A DNA stretch of 6,127 nucleotides, from the NCBI GenBank assembly GCA_964451885.1, contig CAYVJW010000098.1, forward strand, positions 1-6,127, given 5' to 3'. Of this stretch, positions 1-5,754 are shown piece by piece. Both the position numbers and the translations under genes were made by a program. The notes below the pieces were generated by a model. It ran no database searches, was not told the origin of the DNA, and worked only from the letters and a program-made list of their open reading frames with translations. Source of the stretch: CAYVJW01 sp964451885 (lineage in GTDB: Bacteria > Patescibacteriota > Gracilibacteria > UBA4473). Positions within the stretch are counted from its first letter, which is position 1, and the number at the start of each line of letters is the position of its first letter.

Positions 1-51
1 GAATTTCTAGCAGAATGTGTTTGTAGATTTTCTTACTTTTCGAAGGGGACT

Positions 52-165
52 CATTATATAGATTTATAAAAAATTGAGGAATATTGTAATATTGTGAAAG
101 TTTTTAGAAATTTAGATGATGTGAAGCTGTGATGAAATTGTTCAAGTTATTTTGTCTCTCGCCCT
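52..165. repeat. 114-bp direct repeat, copy 1
   Basis: Base-by-base comparison shows this stretch is identical over 114 bp to 2973-3086, in the same orientation (offset 2921). Identity breaks at 51/2972 on the left and at 166/3087 on the right. The copy ends 23 bp beyond the stop codon of the minus-strand glutamate dehydrogenase gene. The body is AT-rich and has no long ORF. Its right end continues as CCCTTA, the mirror of the TAAGGG that opens the presumed left inverted repeat at 2928, so copy 1 seems to keep an intact right terminus but lacks the left arm seen beside copy 2. I see no gene in bases 1-51. Confidence 0.9.
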
Positions 166-188
166 TAGGACTTTAAATTATTAATTGA

Positions 189-1484
189 CTATATTTCCCC
201 CCTCAGCTCCATCGCATTCACAATTCGCTCAATCCCCGTAATAAAAGCCGCTTTCCGAAAAGAAGTCTGATGGTTGTTTTTCACATAAAACACATCATCA
301 AAAGCATTATCCATCACCTTTTTCAACTTTGAAATCACATATGCTTCCTCCCACACATCCCCCGAACGGTTCTGCACCCACTCAAAATATGAAACCGTCA
401 CCCCCCCGGCATTGGCTAAAATATCAGGAATAATCTCTACTTTACGGAACTCAAGAATTTTATCGGCCTCCGGGGTTACCGGCCCATTAGCCAATTCCAG
501 GATCAAATTTGCCTTAATATTTTGGGCATTCCCCTCATGAACCACTCCGTCCAACGCCGCCAAAACCAGTACATCAACATCAAGTTCTAATAATTCTTCA
601 TTGGACACCATTCGAACTCTTTCTTTGGACATTTTTTCTATATCACAATGATCCCCCGCACAAAAATTTCCCCTCAAAGAACCGGCCTCCTTCTTGTATT
701 CTTTCAATTTCGATATCTCACACTTTCCATTCTCGCAAACTACTCCCCCCTTCGAATCCGAAGCCGCCACCACCTTAAACCCCGCCTCATGCACAATTTC
801 CGCAAAATAAGCTCCTGCGTTTCCAAATCCCTGAACAGCAATCGTCGTATCCACCGGCCTTTTTCCGGAAAGTGCCAAATATTTCTGTAAAACGAAAAAC
901 CCTCCCTGACTCGTCGCATATTCCCGCCCCAGACTCCCACCCAAAACCAACGGTTTTCCGGTAATAACTCCCGAAGATTTTTCCCCCAGAATTTTCTCAT
1001 GTTCATCCATCATCCATGCCATAATCTGAGGATTCGTATAAACATCGGGCGCCGGAATATCCTTATTTACCCCAAACACTCCCGCCACAGTCCCCGCCCG
1101 AAAATAAGCACGAGAAACATGTTCCAGTTCCCTTTGGGAAAGCTTTTTAGGATCGATTTGTACCCCACCTTTCCCCCCACCAAGCGGAATATTCACCACC
1201 GCGCACTTCAAGGACATGAGAGCCGCCAAAGCCTTCACTTCCTCCAGATCCGCCTCAGGATGAAACCGGATACCACCCTTATAAGGCCCTCGAGCCGAAT
1301 TATGCTGCACCCGATATCCCGGAACACACATTTTTTTCCCCGAATCCGACTCATATTCAACCTCCGTCTCAAAAATATTTTCCGGCATTTCAAGCCGCTT
1401 CAAAGCATTTTCCGGAAGCTTAATAATCCGAGCCGACTCATGAAGAGTTTGGAGAAAATTTTGGAATGGTTTTTTGGTTATCAT
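189..1484 (-). CDS. gdhA: Glutamate dehydrogenase (Glu/Leu/Phe/Val dehydrogenase family)
   Basis: This cytosolic enzyme interconverts glutamate with 2-oxoglutarate plus ammonium using NAD(P). The 431-residue length is normal for the hexameric bacterial type. The N-terminal substrate domain (about 35-170) carries GPYKGGIRFHP with K69, SLKCA with K93, GGGKGG with K105 and IPAPDVYTN with D147. These match the substrate and catalytic lysines and the catalytic aspartate known in the family. The Rossmann domain follows, with GFGNAG at 219-224 and an acidic residue, D243, at the end of the next strand. SYFEW (S365) matches the serine that contacts the glutamate side-chain carboxylate, which favours glutamate over leucine or phenylalanine as substrate. 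Cofactor preference cannot be settled by eye. The stop is TAG. The start ATG has no Shine-Dalgarno sequence upstream. The gene is divergent from the PLP-binding protein gene, and no intrinsic terminator is visible after it, only the 114-bp repeat. Confidence 0.95.
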   Translation of the reverse strand: MITKKPFQNFLQTLHESARIIKLPENALKRLEMPENIFETEVEYESDSGKKMCVPGYRVQHNSARGPYKGGIRFHPEADLEEVKALAALMSLKCAVVNIPLGGGKGGVQIDPKKLSQRELEHVSRAYFRAGTVAGVFGVNKDIPAPDVYTNPQIMAWMMDEHEKILGEKSSGVITGKPLVLGGSLGREYATSQGGFFVLQKYLALSGKRPVDTTIAVQGFGNAGAYFAEIVHEAGFKVVAASDSKGGVVCENGKCEISKLKEYKKEAGSLRGNFCAGDHCDIEKMSKERVRMVSNEELLELDVDVLVLAALDGVVHEGNAQNIKANLILELANGPVTPEADKILEFRKVEIIPDILANAGGVTVSYFEWVQNRSGDVWEEAYVISKLKKVMDNAFDDVFYVKNNHQTSFRKAAFITGIERIVNAMELRGEI

Positions 1485-1505
1485 GGGAAATGGAGTTACG
1501 AATTT

Positions 1506-1538
1506 TATATACTACTTTTAACTAAAAAATTCTGTAAC
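1506..1538 (-). promoter_or_regulatory. Possible promoter for the glutamate dehydrogenase gene
   Basis: Read on the minus strand, GTTACA (1538-1533) lies 18 bp before TAGTAT (1514-1509), which overlaps TATATA (1511-1506). This would start transcription roughly 12-20 nt ahead of the ATG at 1484. Both boxes are poor matches in a very AT-rich stretch, so this is only a candidate. Confidence 0.25.
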
Positions 1539-1590
1539 TTACACTACATTAAACTCAATAAAATTTCTAACTCACAACAAGACTTTTCAG

Positions 1591-1659
1591 ACCGCATCTA
1601 GCGGCAAGGACCGGTATACCCACTAAAGCAGGAGGGAGCACACGTTGCTCCCTCCGCTT
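1591..1659. repeat. GC-rich palindromic island with long hairpin
   Basis: A GC-rich block sits inside otherwise AT-rich intergenic DNA. Its core is a perfect 10-bp stem, GGAGGGAGCA (1631-1640) with TGCTCCCTCC (1646-1655) and a 5-nt loop. The stem is extended by AAGC/GCTT (1626-1629 with 1656-1659) past one bulged base. To its left lie the palindromes GGTATACC (1613-1620) and ACCGGT (1610-1615), and a small CCGC/GCGG stem (1592-1604). No T-run follows on either strand, so it is not a standard intrinsic terminator. It could be a REP-like palindromic element or a binding site. It abuts the promoter proposed for the downstream gene. Confidence 0.7.
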
Positions 1660-1674
1660 CCCTTCTGTTATGAT
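1645..1674 (+). promoter_or_regulatory. Extended -10 promoter for the PLP-binding protein gene
   Basis: TTGCTC (1645-1650) is followed after 18 bp by TATGAT (1669-1674), preceded by TG plus one base (1666-1668), which is an extended -10 arrangement. Transcription would begin near 1681, only about 4 nt before the ATG at 1685, giving an almost leaderless mRNA. The -35 box overlaps the right arm of the hairpin at 1631-1655. The ATG at 1670 lies inside this -10 box. Confidence 0.5.
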
Positions 1675-1684
1675 AGATAACGAA

Positions 1685-2362
1685 ATGAACATAAACTTCT
1701 CCATTTTCAAAAAAGTAGAAACCGCCAATGCTCAAATACTCGTAGTAACCAAATATTTTGACGCCCATACTACGAACAAAATTTTTGATCAAATAAGAAA
1801 TCAAAAAAGCTTTCTCGCCCTTGGAGAAAACCGTATAGAAAAAATACGAGAAAAAAATATCCCTCGAAATTTCGTACACTTCATCGGCAAAATCCAATCC
1901 CGAAAAATTAAAGAAATAGTGAAATATTGTATTGTGATCCACAGCCTGGAGAATTTAAAACACGCCGAACTATTGAACGAACAAATTATTCTCTCTCCCC
2001 GATGTGGGGGGAGATATCCCAAGCGAAGCGAGGGACAGAGAGGGACTGAACACAAACATGTTTTCCTCCAAATCAACATATCCCGAGAACCCCAAAAATC
2101 AGGCATCCTCCCGGAAGAATTACCGGCATTTTTAAACAAAATAAAAAAATTAAACCACCTGAAAATCCTCGGCCTTTCCGCTATAGGCTCCGGCGAATTC
2201 ACACCGGAAGAAAAAAGAAAAGAGCTTAGAGAACTAAAAAATCTCCGTGATCAACACCTTCCCGGCAAAAAAATCTCCGCCGGAACCTCGAGGGATTATA
2301 AAATGGCTTTGAAGGAAGGGATTGAGATTGTGAGGGTGGGACATGCCTTATTTAATGAATAA
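1685..2362 (+). CDS. YggS/PLPBP-family pyridoxal phosphate-binding protein with in-frame palindromic insert
   Basis: Members of this family hold PLP on a lysine of an alanine-racemase-like TIM barrel, have no established catalytic activity, and help control vitamin B6 and amino-acid balance in the cytosol. The family pattern is clear, numbering from the ATG at 1685 (225 residues). LVVTK carries the PLP lysine K23, then GEN at 47-49, HFIGKIQSRKIK at 65-76 (usually HFIGxLQxNK), QINISREPQKSG at 129-140, SAGTSRD near 198 and VRVGHALF near 216. Residues 104-122, SPRCGGRYPKRSEGQRGTE, replace the short loop that normally precedes the LQVN strand and are encoded by a GC-rich palindromic element. I prefer 1685 to the in-frame ATG at 1670 because the latter lies in the likely -10 box; the alternative adds five residues. 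No Shine-Dalgarno sequence is present. The end overlaps the convergent NUDIX gene by 11 bp. Confidence 0.88.
   Translation: MNINFSIFKKVETANAQILVVTKYFDAHTTNKIFDQIRNQKSFLALGENRIEKIREKNIPRNFVHFIGKIQSRKIKEIVKYCIVIHSLENLKHAELLNEQIILSPRCGGRYPKRSEGQRGTEHKHVFLQINISREPQKSGILPEELPAFLNKIKKLNHLKILGLSAIGSGEFTPEEKRKELRELKNLRDQHLPGKKISAGTSRDYKMALKEGIEIVRVGHALFNE
1991..2046. repeat. Palindromic element inserted in frame in the PLP-binding protein gene
   Basis: This block is about 60% GC, well above the surrounding gene. Its ends are complementary: CTCTCT (1991-1996) pairs with AGAGAG (2037-2042) and CCC (1997-1999) with GGG (2032-2034), leaving a 2-nt bulge. An alternative inner hairpin pairs TCTCCCC (1994-2000) with GGGGAGA (2008-2014) around a 7-nt loop. 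It keeps the reading frame and codes for a basic, glycine- and arginine-rich loop that family members lack. The arrangement resembles the protein-coding palindromic elements known from Rickettsia; shared origin is not implied. Confidence 0.65.
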
Positions 2363-2876
2363 AAGTCAACGCCGCCAACATCGCCGACCCGGTATGTGTT
2401 TTTTTATCACACAAAATTTTCTTCGCTTCTTTCATATCTTTTACAATAAAAAGTTCTATTTGCTCAGTATCATCCAAATTCTGTTCCGCCACACGCACAC
2501 AATTTCGCGCAATAAAAAAGTGATACTTCATTATAGAACCCGTAGGATTTGCAAAACACTCCCCTACTTTCTCCAATTCTCCCACATAACCCGTTTCTTC
2601 TAAAAGCTCACGTTTTGCAGCATATTCCGGCAATTCTCCTTCATCCACCATACCCGCACAAAACTCGGTAGTGAATTCTCCAGAACCGTGCTTATAACTC
2701 TTTAACAACAAGACCTCTCGCGACTTTAAAATCGTAATAACTATCACCGCATCATCACTTGTATTTAAATACCACTCCGCAGTCTTTCCATCAGGTAGCT
2801 CCACAACTTGTTTCTCCGTGGGACAATATTTGGATTTGATAAGTGTTTTTCGAGATAAAACATTGAACTTTTTCAT
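2352..2876 (-). CDS. NUDIX hydrolase, ADP-ribose pyrophosphatase-like
   Basis: NUDIX enzymes cleave nucleoside diphosphates linked to another group, using Mg2+ held by the NUDIX box. The 174-residue protein carries a perfect GX5EX7REUXEEXGU box: G75, E81, then R89-E90 and E93-E94 with G96. The preceding segment, LLLKSYKHGSGEFTTEFCAG (57-76), resembles the substrate-facing strand of ADP-ribose pyrophosphatases (typically QYRxxxxxxxxELPAG). ANPTGSIMKYHFFIA (109-123) matches the PSPG-like loop of that group. ADP-ribose or a related dinucleotide is therefore the likeliest substrate, but specificity is not proven. The N-terminal domain is short and no signal peptide is seen. The stop TAA (2352-2354) lies inside the 3' end of the convergent PLP-binding protein gene. 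The start has no Shine-Dalgarno sequence. The MITE-like element lies about 50 bp upstream, between this gene and the co-directional yfiH-like gene. Confidence 0.92.
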   Translation of the reverse strand: MKKFNVLSRKTLIKSKYCPTEKQVVELPDGKTAEWYLNTSDDAVIVITILKSREVLLLKSYKHGSGEFTTEFCAGMVDEGELPEYAAKRELLEETGYVGELEKVGECFANPTGSIMKYHFFIARNCVRVAEQNLDDTEQIELFIVKDMKEAKKILCDKKTHTGSAMLAALTFIH

Positions 2877-2885
2877 GAATTAAAC

Positions 2886-2891
2886 TTTATA
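2886..2891 (-). promoter_or_regulatory. Possible -10 box for the NUDIX gene
   Basis: TATAAA on the minus strand lies 9 nt before the ATG at 2876, a spacing that would give a nearly leaderless transcript. No convincing -35 box stands 16-18 bp upstream. The AT-rich context makes chance matches common. Confidence 0.3.
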
Positions 2892-2927
2892 GAATCTAAA
2901 ATTTTACCTTAATTATTTATTGTTCAC

Positions 2928-3088
2928 TAAGGGTAAGCGATAAAATAACATGTTCAAGTTCGCTCAGATTTGCATTATATAGATTTATAAAAAATTGAGG
3001 AATATTGTAATATTGTGAAAGTTTTTAGAAATTTAGATGATGTGAAGCTGTGATGAAATTGTTCAAGTTATTTTGTCTCTCGCCCTAA
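2928..3088. mobile_element. MITE-like element with imperfect terminal inverted repeats
   Basis: The left end (2930-2957, beginning AGGGTAAGCGATAAAATAAC) and the reverse complement of the right end (3086-3059, beginning AGGGCGAGAGACAAAATAAC) agree at 21 of 28 positions, with an unbroken 8-bp core AAAATAAC. Weaker similarity continues inward. The element is about 160 bp, AT-rich, and has no ORF able to encode a transposase, as expected of a non-autonomous miniature element. A clear target-site duplication is not visible. Copy 1 at 52-165 ends in CCCTTA, which matches the TAAGGG left terminus better than this copy's own right edge. An alternative reading is a structured intergenic repeat that does not transpose. 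Confidence 0.45.
2973..3086. repeat. 114-bp direct repeat, copy 2
   Basis: Identical over 114 bp to 52-165 and in the same orientation. The last 24 bp on the plus strand (3063-3086) encode, on the minus strand, the final seven residues RARDKIT and the TGA stop of the yfiH-like gene. The two copies bracket a segment carrying the glutamate dehydrogenase, PLP-binding protein and NUDIX genes. Confidence 0.9.
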
Positions 3089-3623
3089 TAACTGTTATAT
3101 TCCTCTGCTCATTCCCATCCCTCCTCCAACTCGCCAACTCCCTATCCTCAAAAGTATTCCTCCCATCAAACTCAGCCATCGGTAATACACTACGAATCGC
3201 CCCTTCAAAATCAAACAATATTCTATCCCCTTTTTTCTCAAAAAATTGCTCATCAAACTTCTCCTTAATCATTGCATAACAAAAGTTCCTCTGTATCTCA
3301 AATACTGACAACATCGGCCCCACAAAAACATATACATTATTATCATTAAAAACATCTAACATCTTCTCACAAATCCCACCGCAAAGCCCCCTCCACCCCA
3401 CATGCACAATCCCAAATTTTGCTTCATCCCAAAAACAAATCGGCGCACAATCCGCTGTTCGAATACCGAGTTTAAACATCGGATTTCGCGTCCATATTCC
3501 GTCACATTCAAACAAATCTTCATTACCCGTAACAATCTCACCAATTCGCGTCCCATGAACTTGATGAGAAAGAATAATATCAGGGAGAAGTTTTTTGTCA
3601 GGAGGAAAAGTATGAACATACAT
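3063..3623 (-). CDS. Short YfiH/PgeF family protein (laccase-domain, Cu-oxidase_4)
   Basis: Family members, once called polyphenol oxidases, are metal-binding cytosolic enzymes. Reported activities are purine nucleoside phosphorolysis or deamination, and peptidoglycan precursor editing (PgeF). Visible motifs are SHQVHG (H23), the DG at 41-42, GIRTADCAPICFWD with C59, and HVGWRG with H74. H23, C59 and H74 correspond to the family's metal site. SWRRDG at 165-170 matches the conserved S-RRDG near the C-terminus. At 186 residues it is shorter than the usual 230-280: the N-terminal part with the GGVS and LNLG motifs is absent, and an in-frame TGA directly before the ATG rules out an upstream extension. 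The final residues RARDKIT and the stop come from the 114-bp repeat. The gene is divergent from dnaK, with no Shine-Dalgarno sequence. Family assignment is firm; the exact substrate and whether this short form is active are open. Confidence 0.88.
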   Translation of the reverse strand: MYVHTFPPDKKLLPDIILSHQVHGTRIGEIVTGNEDLFECDGIWTRNPMFKLGIRTADCAPICFWDEAKFGIVHVGWRGLCGGICEKMLDVFNDNNVYVFVGPMLSVFEIQRNFCYAMIKEKFDEQFFEKKGDRILFDFEGAIRSVLPMAEFDGRNTFEDRELASWRRDGNEQRNITVIRARDKIT

Positions 3624-3632
3624 TCATAAGCA

Positions 3633-3660
3633 AGTTTAAACAGAGTTTTAATAAGGTCAA
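3633..3660 (-). promoter_or_regulatory. Probable promoter for the yfiH-like gene
   Basis: On the minus strand TTGACC (3660-3655) precedes TAAACT (3638-3633) by 16 bp. The -10-like box ends 9 nt before the ATG at 3623, predicting a leader of only a few nucleotides. The -35 is a 5/6 match, the -10 a 4/6 match. Confidence 0.4.
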
Positions 3661-3693
3661 ACAGAGAATGTATGCTACGAATAAAAACTTTCC

Positions 3694-3721
3694 TTGACAT
3701 ATTCCTTGGCACTCCTATAGT
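3694..3721 (+). promoter_or_regulatory. dnaK promoter
   Basis: A perfect -35, TTGACA (3694-3699), stands 16 bp before TATAGT (3716-3721), a 5/6 match to the -10 consensus. Transcription would start near 3728, giving a leader of roughly 37 nt before the ATG at 3765. The -10 lies within the CIRCE operator, so bound HrcA would block polymerase directly. Confidence 0.85.
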
Positions 3722-3732
3722 AAGAGTGCTAA
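3706..3732 (+). promoter_or_regulatory. CIRCE operator (HrcA binding site)
   Basis: TTGGCACTC (3706-3714), nine bases, then GAGTGCTAA (3724-3732). This matches the CIRCE consensus TTAGCACTC-N9-GAGTGCTAA with one changed base in the left arm. CIRCE is the operator of the HrcA repressor, which is relieved on heat shock and controls dnaK and groE operons in many bacteria. Its position over the -10 box of dnaK is typical. hrcA itself is not in the window. Confidence 0.95.
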
Positions 3733-3764
3733 TTTTAATTCAAAATTCTAAACTTAAAACTCTC

Positions 3765-5702
3765 ATGACAAAAATTATCGGAATCGACCTCGGAACCACT
3801 AATTCCTGCGTATCTGTAATGGAAGGTGGAAAACCCGTTATTATCCAAAACGAAGAAGGAAATCGCACTACTCCTTCCGTAATAGCAAAAAAAGACGATC
3901 AAACCCTTGTAGGAATCCCAGCAAAAAGACAAGCCATCACCAACCCAAAAGGCACTATTTTCTCCGCCAAACGGTTTATCGGACGAAAATTCAATGAAGT
4001 AAAAGAAGCAATGGATGAAATGCCATTTGATTTTGAAAAACTGAAAAACGGAGGAGTAGGCATCATTTACAACGGAAAAGCCGTCCGACCAGCTGAAATT
4101 TCCGCCAAACTTCTGACGAAACTTAAAGAAAACGCGGAAAATTTCCTGGGCGGAAAAGTAACAAAAGCCGTTATCACCGTTCCAGCTTATTTTAATGATG
4201 ACCAACGAAAAGCTACGAAAGATGCCGGCCTCATTGCAGGACTTGATGTAGAACGAATCATTAATGAACCAACTGCCGCCGCCCTCGCCTACGGTATCGA
4301 TAAAAAAGGAAAAGAAGAAAAAATAGCCGTTTACGACCTAGGAGGAGGAACCTTTGATATTTCCATCCTGGAAATCGCAGAAGGCACTTTTGAAGTTCTT
4401 TCTACTAATGGAGATACTCATCTGGGAGGAGATAATTTTGACTCAGTAATTATTCAATACCTGCTGGATGATTTTAAAAAGGAAAAAAATGTCGACCTTT
4501 CCAAAGATCCCATCGCCATGCAACGCATCAAAGAAGAGGCTGAAAAAGCAAAAAAAGAGCTTTCCACTGCCACAGAAACCGAAATAAATCTCATGTACAT
4601 TTCTGTCGGAGACGCTGGCCCCCTGCATCTAAACAAAAAACTCACCAGAGCAAAGTTGGAGCAACTCATAGAAGAGCTAATCAAACGAACCATTGAACCG
4701 TGTAAAAAAGCACTGAAAGACGCCAAATTAAAGGTAAGCGATATCGATGAAGTGCTCCTAGTAGGAGGCATGACCCGAATGCCGATAGTAAAAAAAGCCG
4801 TAGAAGATTTTTTCGAAAAAAAACCGAACGAATCCCAGCATCCAGACGAAGTCGTAGCCACCGGAGCCGCTATCCAGGGAGGCGTATTGCAGGGAGATGT
4901 CCAGGATGTGCTCCTTCTCGACGTCACTCCCCTCACCTTGGGAATCGAAACAGCCGGTGCCATCCGAACACCTATGATCGAACGAAACACTACAATCCCC
5001 ACGTCAAAATCCCAAGTCTTTTCCACTTATTCCGACAATCAGCCAAGTGTGGAAATCCATGTACTTCAAGGAGAACGCGAAATGGCCACCGACAACAAAT
5101 CCCTCGGAAAATTCATCCTCAGTGATATCCCGCCTGCTCCACGAGGCGTACCGCAGATCGAAGTAACTTTTGACATAGATGCTAACGGGATTTTGTCTGT
5201 AAAAGCAAAAGACAATTCCACGAACAAAGAACAATCCATCCGCATAGAAGGATCCAGCGGCATGAGCGAGGAAGAAATTGAAAAGTTAAGAAAAGAAGCG
5301 GAAGAAAACGCCGAAAAAGACAAAGAACGCAAAGAACAAGTAGAGAGTAGGAATCATCTTGATTCCCTCGTGTATCAATCCGAGAAAACCATCAAAGAAG
5401 CGAAAGACTTAAAAAAAGACGAACTCAATGACGCAATTAAACCTGTGGAAGAAGAAATTCCGAATGCCAAAAAAGTGATGGAAAATGGAGAAGCAACTGC
5501 AGAAGACCTAAAAAAAGCCGGAGAAGACTTATCTAATAAGCTCATGGCGCTCGGACAAAAAATGCATGAAGCCGGCCATGATCCCCATGCGGCAGACGGA
5601 GAAAAGAAAGCCGAGGAAACGGGAGAAGAGGAAATAAAAGAAGCTAAGTTTAAAGAAAAGAAAGAAGATGAAAATAAGGGAAAAAAAGATGAACAAAAAT
5701 AG
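3765..5702 (+). CDS. dnaK: Hsp70 chaperone DnaK
   Basis: This ATP-driven cytosolic chaperone binds exposed hydrophobic segments of unfolded proteins and cycles with DnaJ and GrpE. From the ATG at 3765 it has 645 residues, close to the usual length. The ATPase domain (about 1-380) shows IGIDLGTTNS (5-14), K69 in SAKRFIG, INEPTAAALAYG (166-177), DLGGGTFD (191-198) and LLVGGMTRMP (331-340). The interdomain linker DVLLLDVTPL is at 381-390. The substrate-binding domain follows, with ERNTTIP and VEIHVLQGERE, then the helical lid and a Lys/Glu-rich tail (about 612-645). A longer in-frame start at 3672 exists, but it would place the -35, -10 and CIRCE inside the coding region, and MTKIIGIDLGTT is the family's normal beginning. 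No Shine-Dalgarno sequence precedes the start. The gene stands alone: a terminator follows, and neither grpE nor dnaJ adjoins it. Confidence 0.97.
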   Translation: MTKIIGIDLGTTNSCVSVMEGGKPVIIQNEEGNRTTPSVIAKKDDQTLVGIPAKRQAITNPKGTIFSAKRFIGRKFNEVKEAMDEMPFDFEKLKNGGVGIIYNGKAVRPAEISAKLLTKLKENAENFLGGKVTKAVITVPAYFNDDQRKATKDAGLIAGLDVERIINEPTAAALAYGIDKKGKEEKIAVYDLGGGTFDISILEIAEGTFEVLSTNGDTHLGGDNFDSVIIQYLLDDFKKEKNVDLSKDPIAMQRIKEEAEKAKKELSTATETEINLMYISVGDAGPLHLNKKLTRAKLEQLIEELIKRTIEPCKKALKDAKLKVSDIDEVLLVGGMTRMPIVKKAVEDFFEKKPNESQHPDEVVATGAAIQGGVLQGDVQDVLLLDVTPLTLGIETAGAIRTPMIERNTTIPTSKSQVFSTYSDNQPSVEIHVLQGEREMATDNKSLGKFILSDIPPAPRGVPQIEVTFDIDANGILSVKAKDNSTNKEQSIRIEGSSGMSEEEIEKLRKEAEENAEKDKERKEQVESRNHLDSLVYQSEKTIKEAKDLKKDELNDAIKPVEEEIPNAKKVMENGEATAEDLKKAGEDLSNKLMALGQKMHEAGHDPHAADGEKKAEETGEEEIKEAKFKEKKEDENKGKKDEQK

Positions 5703-5754
5703 TGTTCTTTGGGCTTAATTTTTGTGTTCAGAGTTTCAACCAAATAAGTCTCAT

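Noticed and set aside
1..69. Open frame at the left edge ending in TAA within copy 1 of the repeat, possibly the tail of another gene
   Set aside because: Only 22 codons are visible, without a recognisable motif, and the last ones lie in repeat sequence. Too little to call a gene.
999..1601. 200-codon plus-strand reading frame opposite the glutamate dehydrogenase gene
   Set aside because: It shows no recognisable motif and is rich in His, Arg and Pro as expected for the complement of a conserved gene. The minus-strand protein has all family motifs.
1626..1659. Hairpin as an intrinsic terminator for either divergent gene
   Set aside because: No T-run follows on either strand, and it lies upstream of both genes.
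1670..1684. Upstream ATG for the PLP-binding protein
   Set aside because: It lies inside the extended -10 box TGTTATGAT, so it would probably not be transcribed. The possibility stays open because the promoter is not proven.
1598..1942. Minus-strand frame of 114 codons opposite the start of the PLP-binding protein gene
   Set aside because: It runs through the palindromic island and the conserved PLP-lysine region of the real gene, and its aromatic-rich product matches no family I recognise.
3063..3065. UGA read as glycine, as in Gracilibacteria and Absconditabacteria
   Set aside because: The long conserved ORFs contain no in-frame UGA and encode their invariant glycines with GGN codons, and UGA ends the yfiH-like gene at a sensible place.
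52..3086. Integron attC sites, because a repeat with inverted ends follows two minus-strand genes
   Set aside because: The ends do not fit the RYYYAAC and GTTRRRY core sites, the enclosed genes point in both directions, and no integrase gene is in the window.
3672..3764. Upstream in-frame ATG that would lengthen DnaK by 31 residues
   Set aside because: The extra stretch contains the -35, the -10 and the CIRCE operator, and DnaK proteins normally begin at the MxKIIGIDLGTT segment found at 3765.
5375..5743. Serine- and phenylalanine-rich frame opposite the dnaK tail
   Set aside because: It is the mirror image of the Lys/Glu-rich DnaK C-terminus and has no independent support.
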